Assembly (NCBI GenBank): GCA_016284265.1
Contig: JAEEOM010000068.1
Span: 1-42,601 of the forward strand
Direction of reading: 5' to 3'
Length of the DNA stretch: 42,601 bases
DNA from: Bacteroidales bacterium
GTDB lineage: Bacteria; Bacteroidota; Bacteroidia; Bacteroidales; UBA932
Positions 6,582 through 16,017 of this stretch are shown one piece after another. The translations under genes were made by a program, and so were the position numbers. Every line of letters begins with the position of its first letter. Position 1 is the stretch's first letter. Below the pieces are notes generated by a model that was not told the origin of the DNA, did not search any database, and saw only the letters and a list, made by a program, of their open reading frames with translations.

Positions 6582-7726
6582 CAGCGGGCAATGAAATATT
6601 TGTACATGCGGGCGATGCCCTGGTGCAGTACGTTGTGGGTTCCCTCCTCGTCGTGCGATCCACTGCAGATGATTACGAAGCCATATTTTTTATCCGGATC
6701 GAAGAACATGGCGCTGCTCAGGCCGTAAGCTCCGCCGGTATGTCCCACGAGCGTAATACCCGGCACATAGTCGTCAGCCAGCCAAAGATTCAGGCCGTAG
6801 TGCTCCGGATCGGAACGCGGCACCTGCATGTTGCGGGAACTTTCTTCGGAGATGATCCGCACACCGTCGGGCGTGGTGCCGTAGTTCATGTGCATCGTCA
6901 TATAGCGGGCCAGGTCAAGGGCGGAGATCTTCATGCCGCCCGTGGGCGAAAAGATCAGGGCGTCGTGGCCCATGGTGTAGTTGGCTACCTTCTCGCTGCG
7001 GGGCGCGTAGGCTTCGTCGTAGTTGTCAATGAACTTGCCGGCTTCTTCATCCCAGGCGTAAAGATGGGCGAAACGCGATGCGTCGAGCGAATCAACGCAA
7101 TAGCCGCCATACAGGCCCAGCGGCCGCAACACATGGTTCACCACGTACTGGTCGAACCGTTCGCCCGATACCCGTTCGAGGATCGTACCAGCCATGTTGA
7201 GGTTCAGGTTGCAGTACTCATAGCCGCCGCTGCCCGGTTCATAGTCGTTGTAGCACTTGGCGTAGTCGGGGTTGACGTCGGGGTTGATGATGTCAATCGT
7301 CGTCCAATAACCCAGGTCATCGTTGATGCTGGAGGTATGGGAGAGCAACATTTCGAGTGTAATGACCGTATCGGGGAACTTCGGGTTGCGCACCCGGAAG
7401 CCGATCAGGTCGCTCACATCATCGGTCAGCGACAGTTTGCCCTGTTCGATCTGCTGGAGCAGGCTTGTGGCCGTGAACGACTTGGAGATGGAGGCGATGC
7501 GGAAGAGGGTCTGGTCATCCACGGGTTCCCTTGTAGCGAGGTCTTTCACGCCGAAATTGTGGTGATAGATCAGCTGGTTGTCGCGGACGACGGCGCAACT
7601 GACGCCGACGGCTTCAACTTCAGCAAGATATGCACCCATGTCTTTTTCAAATTCCTGTTCGGGCGTTTTGCAGCCTGAGAGCAGCAGGGCGGCCAGGAGG
7701 CCGGCGGCAAGAAGGCGTTTTTTCAT
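6581..7726 (-). CDS. Serine beta-lactamase-fold lipoprotein (class C/EstB-like)
   Basis: A 381-residue protein of the beta-lactamase/penicillin-binding-protein-like serine hydrolase family. Residues 1-19 form a lipoprotein signal (MKKRLLAAGL...LLLSGC), so it is probably tethered in the envelope. The catalytic triad motifs are all present: SxxK at 79-82 (SISK), YxN at 171-173 (YCN) and HTG at 329-331 in place of KTG. An HTG box is common in esterase- and peptidase-like members, so this may be a D-aminopeptidase or esterase and not a drug-inactivating enzyme. It is the first gene before rsmA, with a one-base stop/start overlap. Confidence 0.88.
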   Translation of the reverse strand: MKKRLLAAGLLAALLLSGCKTPEQEFEKDMGAYLAEVEAVGVSCAVVRDNQLIYHHNFGVKDLATREPVDDQTLFRIASISKSFTATSLLQQIEQGKLSLTDDVSDLIGFRVRNPKFPDTVITLEMLLSHTSSINDDLGYWTTIDIINPDVNPDYAKCYNDYEPGSGGYEYCNLNLNMAGTILERVSGERFDQYVVNHVLRPLGLYGGYCVDSLDASRFAHLYAWDEEAGKFIDNYDEAYAPRSEKVANYTMGHDALIFSPTGGMKISALDLARYMTMHMNYGTTPDGVRIISEESSRNMQVPRSDPEHYGLNLWLADDYVPGITLVGHTGGAYGLSSAMFFDPDKKYGFVIICSGSHDEEGTHNVLHQGIARMYKYFIAR

Positions 7727-7789
7727 TTTTATCAGGTTTTCTCGGTTTTGTCGGCGTGTTTTTCAAGTTCGTGCTTGAAAATTCTTCCA

Positions 7790-7797
7790 CAAAGATA
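7790..7797 (-). promoter_or_regulatory. -7 box for the beta-lactamase-rsmA pair
   Basis: TATCTTTG on the minus strand, 63 nt before the ATG at 7726. It is divergent from the mutS -7 box at 7821-7828. No clear -33 element was seen. Confidence 0.45.
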
Positions 7798-7820
7798 GCA
7801 TTCTGCGTCGATTTTTTCGG

Positions 7821-7828
7821 TATTTTTG
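7821..7828 (+). promoter_or_regulatory. -7 box for mutS
   Basis: TATTTTTG on the plus strand ends 6 nt before the ATG at 7835. The transcript would start at about the ATG, implying a leaderless mRNA. Confidence 0.45.
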
Positions 7829-7834
7829 CTTCCG

Positions 7835-10423
7835 ATGAAAGAGAAAAACACACCGGTCACCCCGATGTTGAAGCAGTACTTCGAGATTAAGGCACAATAT
7901 CCCGAAGCGATTCTTCTGTACCGCGTCGGCGACTTCTACGAGACCTACGGGGAAGATGCCCTCAAGGCCAGCCGTCTCCTCGGCATCGTGCTGACACGCA
8001 AGACGGCCGGCAACGGCACTTTCATCGAAATGGCCGGCATTCCCCACCACGCCATAGACAATTACCTGCCCAAACTCGTACAGGCGGGCTGCAAGGTGGC
8101 GGTCTGCGACCAGCTGGAAGACCCGCGTCTGGCCAAGAAACTTGTAAAACGCGGCGTGACAGAGCTGGTGACGCCGGGCGTCGCCTACAACGACAATCTG
8201 CTGAAATCTGGAGAAAACAACTGGCTTGCCGCGCTCGCTTTCAGCGGTAAGGAAGCTGGTATGGCTTTTCTCGACATATCGACCGGCACGTTCAAAGTAG
8301 CGCAGGGCTCGCTCGACTACGCCGACATGCTGCTGGGCACCATGGCGCCGCACGAAGTGTTGGTGGAACGCTCCTTCGCGGATGGCTTCCGCCAGCGGTT
8401 CGGCATCCGGGGCTGCCTCACGCCGCTCGATCCCTGGGCCTTCGTGGCCGACGCCGCCTACCGCAAAGTCTGTGTACAGTTCGAGACAGGCTCGCTCAAG
8501 GGTTTCGGCGTGGAAAACATGCCGCTGGGCATCTCGGCAGCCGGCGCCATCCTGTACTATCTGGAGATGACGCAGCATCATGCACTGGGTCACATCAAGT
8601 CGATCTCCCGGATTGACGAGGGCGCTTATGTCTGGATGGACCGCTTTACTTTCCGGAACCTGGAAGTCTTCCAGTCGCTTGCCGGCGCCGAAGGACGTTC
8701 GCTGATTGAAGCTGTCGGACGTTGCTGCACGCCCATGGGCAATCGGTTGCTCCGGGAATGGCTTTCGATGCCGCTCAAGGACATCGCTGCACTCAACGCC
8801 CGTTACGACACGGTCAGCGCTTTCCTGGGGGACAGTGCGATGCGCACGGCAGTCCGCGACGAACTCTCGCAGATCGGAGACCTGGAACGGATTGTGGCCA
8901 AGGCCGCCGCGGGACGTCTGCTGCCACGCGAAGCGCTGCAACTGGCCCGTGCCCTTCGCAGCAGCGCCGCCATCCGCGCCACCATCGCCATCCCCGAACT
9001 GGCACACTGGTGCGAATCGCTCGACGACTGTGCCGTCCTAGCGGAACGCATTACCCGTACGCTGCTGCCCGAGGCAGCCGCTGCCTTGGGAAAAGGCGAC
9101 GTCATTGCCGCCGGCGTCTCTGAAGAGCTTGACACACTGCGCGACACCCTGCACAACGGCCGGCAGATCCTGCTCGACATCCAGCAGCGTGAACGCGACG
9201 CCACCGGCATCAGCTCACTCAAGATCAGCTACAACAACGTTTTCGGCTACTATCTGGAGGTTCGCAACGCATTCAAGGACAAGGTCCCTGCCGACTGGAT
9301 CCGCAAGCAGACCCTGGTCGGAGCCGAACGATACATCACGGCCGAACTCAAGCACTACGAAGAAACGATCCTGGGTGCAGAACAACGCATCCTCGATCTG
9401 GAAACCCGGTTGTATGGCGAACTGGTGACCGCCATTCAGCAGGAAGTGCCCACCATCCAGCATAATGCATCCACGCTGGCACAGCTCGACGTGCTGGCCG
9501 GATACGCCTTACTTGCCTACGACCAGGACTACTGCCGCCCCGTCCTTACCGACACGCTCTCCCTCGATATCAAGCAGGGTCGCCATCCGGTCATCGAACA
9601 GATGATGCCGGAAGGCGAACAATATGTGGCCAACGACCTGCACCTCGACAGTACCTCTCAGCAGATCATCATCCTCACCGGCCCGAACATGGCCGGAAAA
9701 TCGGCTTTCCTGCGGCAGACAGCCCTGATCTGTCTCCTTGCCCAGGCAGGCTGTTATGTGCCGGCAAAAAGCCTGAAAATGGGCATTGTGGACAAAATCT
9801 TCACCCGGGTCGGCGCATCAGACAATATTTCCCGCGGCGAATCGACCTTCATGGTCGAAATGCTGGAAACAGCCACCATTCTGAACAACCTTTCCGACCG
9901 CTCGCTGATCCTGCTCGACGAAATTGGCCGGGGAACCAGCACTTTCGACGGCATGTCCATCGCCTGGGCCATTGTGGAGTATCTCCACAGCCGCTCCCGG
10001 GCCAAGACCCTTTTCGCCACACACTACCACGAACTCAATGAGCTGGAAAAACGCTACCCGCGCGTCCACAACTTCCATATCGCCGTCAAGGAGATGGATG
10101 GACAGGTCATTTTCCTGCGGGAGCTCACGCCCGGCGGCGTAGCCCACAGCTTCGGTATCCACGTAGCCCGGCTGGCCGGCATGCCGTCAGACGTCGTCTA
10201 TCGGGCCGAAAAGAAGCTGCGAGAACTTGAAGCCGCCGCACCGGACCTGTCTGGCGAACGGACGGCCGCTGCGCAGCAAGGCGTCCAACTTTCCCTCTAT
10301 CAGCTCGACGATCCGTTGCTGCTGGACATCAAAGAAGAACTCGCCCGCCTCGATATCAACAAAATGTCGCCGCTCGACGCCTTTGACACCTTGCGGGGAC
10401 TCAAGAAGAAGATCGGATTGTGA
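7835..10423 (+). CDS. mutS: DNA mismatch repair protein MutS
   Basis: An 862-residue MutS that binds mismatches and loops and signals to MutL. The N-terminal mismatch-reading domain begins TPMLKQYFEIKAQYPEAILLYRVGDFYETYGEDA, including the Phe-x-Glu mismatch motif (FYETY). The ATPase Walker A is GPNMAGKS starting at residue 616, followed by GESTFMVEM, the Walker B LILLDEIGRGTSTFDG, and FATHYHEL. The frame extends upstream only to a TTG at 7826. I chose the ATG at 7835 because it gives the usual N-terminus and lies 6 nt after a -7 box. The stop TGA overlaps the GTG start of the next gene. Confidence 0.97.
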   Translation: MKEKNTPVTPMLKQYFEIKAQYPEAILLYRVGDFYETYGEDALKASRLLGIVLTRKTAGNGTFIEMAGIPHHAIDNYLPKLVQAGCKVAVCDQLEDPRLAKKLVKRGVTELVTPGVAYNDNLLKSGENNWLAALAFSGKEAGMAFLDISTGTFKVAQGSLDYADMLLGTMAPHEVLVERSFADGFRQRFGIRGCLTPLDPWAFVADAAYRKVCVQFETGSLKGFGVENMPLGISAAGAILYYLEMTQHHALGHIKSISRIDEGAYVWMDRFTFRNLEVFQSLAGAEGRSLIEAVGRCCTPMGNRLLREWLSMPLKDIAALNARYDTVSAFLGDSAMRTAVRDELSQIGDLERIVAKAAAGRLLPREALQLARALRSSAAIRATIAIPELAHWCESLDDCAVLAERITRTLLPEAAAALGKGDVIAAGVSEELDTLRDTLHNGRQILLDIQQRERDATGISSLKISYNNVFGYYLEVRNAFKDKVPADWIRKQTLVGAERYITAELKHYEETILGAEQRILDLETRLYGELVTAIQQEVPTIQHNASTLAQLDVLAGYALLAYDQDYCRPVLTDTLSLDIKQGRHPVIEQMMPEGEQYVANDLHLDSTSQQIIILTGPNMAGKSAFLRQTALICLLAQAGCYVPAKSLKMGIVDKIFTRVGASDNISRGESTFMVEMLETATILNNLSDRSLILLDEIGRGTSTFDGMSIAWAIVEYLHSRSRAKTLFATHYHELNELEKRYPRVHNFHIAVKEMDGQVIFLRELTPGGVAHSFGIHVARLAGMPSDVVYRAEKKLRELEAAAPDLSGERTAAAQQGVQLSLYQLDDPLLLDIKEELARLDINKMSPLDAFDTLRGLKKKIGL

Positions 10424-11535
10424 AAACCGACCGGCTTCGTACGCTGCTTTCGCTCTCGGGCGTGGCAGTCGGCATCTTTTCGATTGCCGCGGCCCTGACT
10501 TTGGTGGATTCCCTGAAACGGACACTGCAGGAGGGGTTCGCCGCCTACGGAAGCGACATCTTGTATGTAGAGCGGGAACCGCTGGAGCCTGACCTCAACG
10601 AAGACGGTATATTCCGTTGGTGGGAATATGCCTCCCGCCCCCCTGTCACCCTGCGGGAATACCGATTCCTGACAGCACAGGAAAACATCGTCTTTTCAAG
10701 CAGCGCCTTTATCTCCTACGGACCGAATACCCTGGGCGTTGAAGGCGACTGGCACCTGCTCACACAGCAACCTTTGGCGGCAGGACGCGGGTTTACGGCC
10801 GAAGAACTGGCTGAGGGAAAACCCGTCGCAATGGTAGGTGCAGAAGCAGAAGCGGCCTGCGGCGACCGGGTCTGGCTCGACGGCGCCCGCTTCGAAGTGG
10901 TCGGCGTCTTTGAAAAGGCCGGTCTGATGACCGTATGTCCGGTCGATATCGATCACGCCCGCCTTGTCCCCTGCCGCGCCCAACGAGGTCCGATCCTGCG
11001 GGGCAGTATTCTGTTGTCTGGTGCTAATCCGGAACAAATCCGAAGTCTGATGCGGATTTACCGCCGTTTAACACCTATCCAGAAGGATGATTTTTCGTTG
11101 AACAGGATATCCTACCTGCTGGACGAAATGAGCGAAGTATTCACACTGGCGGCCCGACTGGGCTGGATCATCGGCTTCTTTTCCCTGCTGGCAGGAGGCA
11201 TCGGCATAGCCAATATGCTCTATGTTTCCGTTGAGGAGCGACGGCGTGAAATTGGTATCTGCCGGGCGATCGGGGCCCGAAGAATAACCATAGAACGCGT
11301 ATTTCTGAAAGAATCGCTGCTCCTGTCGCTTTTGGGAGCCGCGGGCGGCTTAGGTTTACTTTCGCTGCTGATCGGATTGCTGCGATTGATGCCATCTGTA
11401 TCGCTTCCTTTAACGCTTTCTATAAAAACAGTCCTCACGGGAGCGGGAATATCAATGACCCTCGGTATTCTGTTCGGCGTAGCACCAGCCCACATGGCCG
11501 CCAATCTCTCGCCAATTGAAGCAATGAGAGATTGA
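10420..11535 (+). CDS. ABC transporter permease (MacB/FtsX type)
   Basis: A 371-residue permease with one N-terminal transmembrane helix (LRTLLSLSGVAVGIFSIAAALTLVDSL), a periplasmic core domain (about residues 35-220, beginning with EREPLEPDLNEDG) and three C-terminal helices of the FtsX domain, the first preceding VEERRREIGICRAIGARR, a typical FtsX cytoplasmic loop. The start is a GTG overlapping the mutS stop (GTGA). It begins only three residues before RLRT, whereas relatives usually have 15-20 residues before this point, so the N-terminus is short. No ABC ATPase gene is adjacent, so the partner must be elsewhere. The substrate is unknown. Confidence 0.85.
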   Translation: MKTDRLRTLLSLSGVAVGIFSIAAALTLVDSLKRTLQEGFAAYGSDILYVEREPLEPDLNEDGIFRWWEYASRPPVTLREYRFLTAQENIVFSSSAFISYGPNTLGVEGDWHLLTQQPLAAGRGFTAEELAEGKPVAMVGAEAEAACGDRVWLDGARFEVVGVFEKAGLMTVCPVDIDHARLVPCRAQRGPILRGSILLSGANPEQIRSLMRIYRRLTPIQKDDFSLNRISYLLDEMSEVFTLAARLGWIIGFFSLLAGGIGIANMLYVSVEERRREIGICRAIGARRITIERVFLKESLLLSLLGAAGGLGLLSLLIGLLRLMPSVSLPLTLSIKTVLTGAGISMTLGILFGVAPAHMAANLSPIEAMRD

Positions 11536-11558
11536 CATCAGATGCCGAGTAAAAAATG

Positions 11559-11582
11559 AAGGGTGACCCTTGGGTCACCCTT
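11559..11582. terminator. Bidirectional terminator
   Basis: AAGGGTGACCC (11559-11569) and GGGTCACCCTT (11572-11582) are perfect complements. AAAAAA at 11551-11556 gives a U-tract for the minus strand, and TTGATTTA follows on plus. It separates the convergent permease and beta-barrel genes. Confidence 0.75.
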
Positions 11583-11633
11583 GATTTATCAGTACTGACT
11601 TGCCTTGCCGGACAGGCCGGAAGGCCGTCTGTA

Positions 11634-12605
11634 TTAGAATCGAACTCCGATTGTGAGTTGTGGATAGGCGAATGCGCGAAGGTTGTGGTTGGTTGCATAG
11701 TACGGATCCTGACCCTGAACCTGCAGGTGAAGGAGCGTGTACTGGTAGCAGACCGGTGCCACTTCCGCTCCGATGAAGAGACCCTCCATCAGCGCGTATT
11801 CAATGCCGAAGTTGATACCACCTCCGAAGCCCAGCGCCTGGCCGCCACGGTTGACGAGCCACAGGTCAACTTCCTCGTTGGCAATGGTCGGGTCATACCC
11901 CGGAGCAGCGACGTTGATGTCGTTCTCGAAGTACATGCCCGTGTACGGATAGAAGCTCTCGATGCGAGCCATCTTGAACTGTCCGAAAATGCCGACATAC
12001 GGGAAGATACGCTGGTTCTTCGTGTTGAAGTAGTACTCACTGCCCAGCTGGACCATCAGGCGGTTGGTCACCGCGCCGAGGATGGCTTTGCTGGCATACG
12101 TCCCATCAAGCGCAACATGGGCGGGCGTCACACTGGGATCCAGATGAGTCAGGTCTTTCAGGAGGGGGAAGTCTTCACCCTCGATGAAATCCTTGCTCGG
12201 CTGGATATTCATAATGTACGCACCGCTGAGGTTGATGTTGATGTGGTCCGTAATGAAATACTTCGCACCCACCGAGAAGTTCTTCAACGTGTAGTTGAGA
12301 CTTCCGGTGTTGGCAAGAATCGTGGACAGATCACCGCTGATGTAGGCGTTGCCGAGACCGAAATTTGTCCCGATCACGTCTTCCTCGGTATCAATGCCCA
12401 GACCGATCGCCCTTCCGTCTTCCTCGGGAAGCATGTAGTAGAGTCCCGTGAAGTCGTTGAAGAACTGACCCGGCCCGACATTGAGGTTGAACTGCCACTG
12501 TCCTGCCTTCGGTCCAAACACACACTCACAACCCTCCTGAGGTTGTGCCACTGCGGGCACAACCAGAAGGAGCGTCATGATAAGTATGCTTAATCTTTTC
12601 AACAT
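11634..12605 (-). CDS. Outer membrane beta-barrel protein (BT1926-like)
   Basis: A 323-residue secreted protein with a signal peptide (MLKRLSILIMTLLLVVPAVAQ), alternating aromatic/hydrophobic strands through the body, and a C-terminal strand ending QLTIGVRF with the terminal Phe typical of BAM substrates. It resembles the small beta-barrel proteins that in Bacteroides accompany a very large surface lipoprotein (BT1926 with BT1927 in B. thetaiotaomicron, from memory and unverified). It follows the 1098-residue lipoprotein by 48 bp on the same strand and has no promoter of its own that I can see, so the two are probably one operon. A bidirectional terminator lies 50 bp downstream. Confidence 0.75.
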   Translation of the reverse strand: MLKRLSILIMTLLLVVPAVAQPQEGCECVFGPKAGQWQFNLNVGPGQFFNDFTGLYYMLPEEDGRAIGLGIDTEEDVIGTNFGLGNAYISGDLSTILANTGSLNYTLKNFSVGAKYFITDHININLSGAYIMNIQPSKDFIEGEDFPLLKDLTHLDPSVTPAHVALDGTYASKAILGAVTNRLMVQLGSEYYFNTKNQRIFPYVGIFGQFKMARIESFYPYTGMYFENDINVAAPGYDPTIANEEVDLWLVNRGGQALGFGGGINFGIEYALMEGLFIGAEVAPVCYQYTLLHLQVQGQDPYYATNHNLRAFAYPQLTIGVRF

Positions 12606-12653
12606 ATGTTCCGTTTTAAAAAACGTTTTGCTGTTGGTTAGATTAGTGGTTTA

Positions 12654-15600
12654 CTAAAGATCAACGTTAGCAAGGTTGATGAAGTTGACATCCTGGGCGA
12701 GCAGGTAAGCAATGATGCGGTCAAGATTCTCCTTGGCACCCTTGAGCAGCTCGTTGAGGACAGTGAGTTTCTTCTGCTCGAGTTTCAGCTTGGCCTGAGC
12801 CTCGGCGACCGCGATTTCCATAGCAGGAACACCGCTCTCGAAGTCGGCGATCAGCTGGGCGTTGGCGTCGATCACGTTGGTCTGGGCCTCGATGTCAGCC
12901 TCGATAGCGTCGATGTAAGCCTGACGGTAAGCCTCGTAAGCCTCGATCAGTTCATCGTAGTTGGCAGGGTTGTCAAAAGCTTCCACATAACCAGCGGCCT
13001 TGCAGGCGGCGTAGTAAGCCGGTTTCAGGGCGTTGATCAGGATATTATTGTGAGCGATCTCGTCGTTGATATCATCGTTACGGGTATTCCAGTCGTTCAG
13101 TTTCTCAGGGAATTCAGGGAAGTACTTGTTGGCGAGCTCAAGCTGCTTGCCACCAAGGGTCTCAACCCACTCACCGTCGATGACGTCAACAAGTTCGAAC
13201 TTGTACTGGATCGAAGCCACATCGGGATAGCTGCCCGTGATCTTCTTGAGACCGTTGATCACATCCTTGCCATCCACCTTGCGGGTGCCGGTGAATTCCT
13301 TAAGGGCGGCCTGATATTCGTCATAGCTGGCCTTCTTCTTGTCATAGGCAGCCTTGTCCTTGTTGTATTTCTCAACAGCGGCATCGTAAGCAGCCTTGGC
13401 AGCCTTGGCAGCACCTTCTTCCTGAGCGGTGAAAGCAGCGTCAACTTCTTCGACCCAAGCCTTGATGAGGGCGATGTCGCCGACGGCCGGATTCAGAGCG
13501 AGCTGATACAGGTACTCAGCATACAGATACTTGTTGAGGTCGGTCGGTTTGGCAGCGGTACCGAACACGACGGACTCGGTGGAGCCACCGAAGAACTCGA
13601 GGTTCGCAGCCTTAGGCTGGGTAGCGGCCTTGTCAACACTGCCGAGGATAGCACCAAGAGCGTTCGTACCGGCAGGTACATAAGCGGCGTCGTACACGTT
13701 CGGGATGATGAACGGCTCAGTGAAGGTCTTGAGGGTGTAGCTGTCGATATTGGTATCCGGATTGGCTTCGAGAGCAGCCTTGACAGCTTTCTCATCCATA
13801 TCGGCGTTGATCGTACCGTCGGCCGGCCAGGTCTCGTTCCAGTAACGCTCATAGACATCCTTGTAAGCCTTGATAGCGGCATTCACCTTATCTTTGGCCT
13901 CACCGATGTTCTTCGGAGTATATTCCTCGGTCTTGCCGATTTCGGAAATATAAGCCTTCTTATCGCCTACTGCAGGGTGATACTCATAGAGGCCATAGAA
14001 AGCACGGTGGTCACCGGCGTTGATCTCAGCAGGATCGAAGACCCAGGTCTTAGGATTGGACTTCGTACCAATTTCCTGAGCATACTTGTCACCCAGCAGC
14101 TGGTTGGTGATGTGGGCGATAGCGGCATTGTAGGTAGAGAACGGATCACCGATGGTCGGGAGGATCTTCTTGCCATACAGACCCTTGGCGAGGAGAGCAT
14201 AACTCAGGTCGGCATACTTCACTTTCGCGAAGATATCGTTTCCGCCGGCATCCTTGCCGTTCCAGTAATAGTAGTAGTGACGGTCGAGGTTCGTCGGAAT
14301 CTTCTCTTCACCTTCGAAGGTGTAGTCGAGGAGATTCTCACGAGCCTGAGCAAACGCTGCATAGGCATCCATGATGCGGACAGAGTCATTGTAGGAGACA
14401 CCCGCCGAGTTCACGGACTTAAGGGCATCGAACAACTCATCGATAGCCGCAACCATCGTACCGCGGTTATCCTTCAGGTCATCGAGGGCCTTCTTCAGAT
14501 CAGCAAGAGCGTCCACATACGGCTGGTAGCCGAGCAGACCGGCTTCCAGGGTGTCGTGGTCAGCCTGCCAGGCATCCTTAGCCTTGTCGGCAGCTTCGCG
14601 AGCCTTTTCGGGATCGGCCGGAACATCCGGATTCAGGACTTTGTCGCGCTCCAGCACGGAGACGGCGCCATAAAGACCGTAGTCAGCTTCATATTTGGTC
14701 TTGTCGATGGTAACCTTCTGGGTCTTCACATCACCGAATTCATCACCGAGGAAGAATTCCTTCATAGCCAGGTTGGCCACGATGTCATAGTTACCTTCGC
14801 TGTTGACAAAGAACATTTTGTTCTTCGGCTCGGCACCGGACACGGGGGATTCCTGCGTGGCATAGCTGTCGAGGAGGTATTCAAACTTGGCAAAGGCAGG
14901 GGTCGTCTTCTGTTCGAGAACAGGAACGGTAATCGTGTCGTTCAGACCATACTTCGAAGCAGGGAAATCTTTCTCCTTCGGAGCAACAGGTGCAGTACCC
15001 GGGTTGGCAACTGCCGGATTCTCTTCAATCCAAGCGTCGATCTCGTCGTTGTAAGCCTTCACACCGTCGTGCACATACTGCACATAGTAAGCAGCGGCTT
15101 CCTGAGTCAGTTCATGACGGCTGTACTCAGCAAGGTCGGCGAGTGCCTGATAGGTCTGCAGCTCGGCTTCCCAAGCGTCCACGTCGGGAAGGGTCGGGAC
15201 ATTCTCGAGGGCTTCTTCGTCTTTGGCGATGTTTTCTTTCGCACGCTCGATGTTACGGTTCCAAAGGTCGATCTTGGCCTGATAGGAGTGGGTCTCGCTA
15301 TCCCAAGCATAGTCCTTGTTGTACTTGCCCATTTCAATCTTGCGCTGAGCATCGGCAAGGGCTTTCTCGGCCTTCATCACTTCGATTTCCTGCTCGTTGA
15401 CTTGCTCCCAAATAGCGGCATAAGCCTCAGCGGCGGCAATGACAGCAGCCTTCTCGTTGGCGGTCAGATCCTGAGCGGCGAGAGCGATGTCACGCAGAGC
15501 GACGCGAAGGGCTTCCTGAGCCTGGGCGAGTTCCATCTGTTTCTGGACCAGGTCAATCTCGTGCTGTTTGTCAGCAATCTCCATTTCCTTCTGGATCCGG

Positions 15601-15950
15601 TCGATTTCCTGAGCAATCTGGGCGGCACGGAGTTCCATCTCCATGGTCTTCTCAGCAATTTCGAGCTCCTTCAGTTCACGATTGAGAGCCTCCATCTTCG
15701 TGAAGGCATCGGTAACAGCCTGCTGATGAGCAGCTTCAGCCTGCTTCAGGGCAGCCTCGGCGTTCTTCAGAGCGGCTTCTGCCTCACGGTAGATGCCATC
15801 CTTCGCGCGCAGCTGAGCGAGGGCGTCGTAGTAACGGGCTTTGGCTTCGCGGAGGGCAAGAATGCCTTCCGGCTCCACCTGCTCGATACAGGAAGTGAAA
15901 AGACTGCCGGCAGCAATCATAATCACCAGTGAATAAATAATCTTTTTCAT
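12654..15950 (-). CDS. Giant coiled-coil surface lipoprotein (S-layer-like candidate)
   Basis: A 1098-residue protein with a lipoprotein signal peptide (lipobox ending in Cys21). From about residue 25 to 250 it is an Ala/Glu/Lys/Gln-rich heptad pattern (repeated EAEAALKNAEAALKQAEA-type segments), i.e. a long coiled coil. The centre (about 270-900) is mixed and rich in Asp, Tyr, Lys and Ala. The last 150 residues are again coiled-coil-like. No enzyme motif was found. Paired with the downstream beta-barrel, it resembles the BT1927/BT1926 locus linked to a surface layer in B. thetaiotaomicron (recalled, not checked). An envelope-spanning or surface-coat role is inferred. Its promoter lies inside a 44-bp palindrome. 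A 960-codon open frame on the other strand is a codon-bias shadow. Confidence 0.85.
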   Translation of the reverse strand: MKKIIYSLVIMIAAGSLFTSCIEQVEPEGILALREAKARYYDALAQLRAKDGIYREAEAALKNAEAALKQAEAAHQQAVTDAFTKMEALNRELKELEIAEKTMEMELRAAQIAQEIDRIQKEMEIADKQHEIDLVQKQMELAQAQEALRVALRDIALAAQDLTANEKAAVIAAAEAYAAIWEQVNEQEIEVMKAEKALADAQRKIEMGKYNKDYAWDSETHSYQAKIDLWNRNIERAKENIAKDEEALENVPTLPDVDAWEAELQTYQALADLAEYSRHELTQEAAAYYVQYVHDGVKAYNDEIDAWIEENPAVANPGTAPVAPKEKDFPASKYGLNDTITVPVLEQKTTPAFAKFEYLLDSYATQESPVSGAEPKNKMFFVNSEGNYDIVANLAMKEFFLGDEFGDVKTQKVTIDKTKYEADYGLYGAVSVLERDKVLNPDVPADPEKAREAADKAKDAWQADHDTLEAGLLGYQPYVDALADLKKALDDLKDNRGTMVAAIDELFDALKSVNSAGVSYNDSVRIMDAYAAFAQARENLLDYTFEGEEKIPTNLDRHYYYYWNGKDAGGNDIFAKVKYADLSYALLAKGLYGKKILPTIGDPFSTYNAAIAHITNQLLGDKYAQEIGTKSNPKTWVFDPAEINAGDHRAFYGLYEYHPAVGDKKAYISEIGKTEEYTPKNIGEAKDKVNAAIKAYKDVYERYWNETWPADGTINADMDEKAVKAALEANPDTNIDSYTLKTFTEPFIIPNVYDAAYVPAGTNALGAILGSVDKAATQPKAANLEFFGGSTESVVFGTAAKPTDLNKYLYAEYLYQLALNPAVGDIALIKAWVEEVDAAFTAQEEGAAKAAKAAYDAAVEKYNKDKAAYDKKKASYDEYQAALKEFTGTRKVDGKDVINGLKKITGSYPDVASIQYKFELVDVIDGEWVETLGGKQLELANKYFPEFPEKLNDWNTRNDDINDEIAHNNILINALKPAYYAACKAAGYVEAFDNPANYDELIEAYEAYRQAYIDAIEADIEAQTNVIDANAQLIADFESGVPAMEIAVAEAQAKLKLEQKKLTVLNELLKGAKENLDRIIAYLLAQDVNFINLANVDL

Positions 15951-16017
15951 AAAAAAAATTTGTTAAGTGTGTTTGTTATTTTTGGTTAAACATTAAAAAT
16001 ATCTACACAGTTTATCG

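Noticed and set aside
13050-15932. 960-codon open frame on the plus strand opposite the giant lipoprotein gene
   Set aside because: Antisense shadow caused by the codon bias and Ala/Glu richness of the real gene; hydrophobic, Val/Leu/Gly-rich translation with no start context, and the minus-strand frame has a lipoprotein signal and coiled coils.
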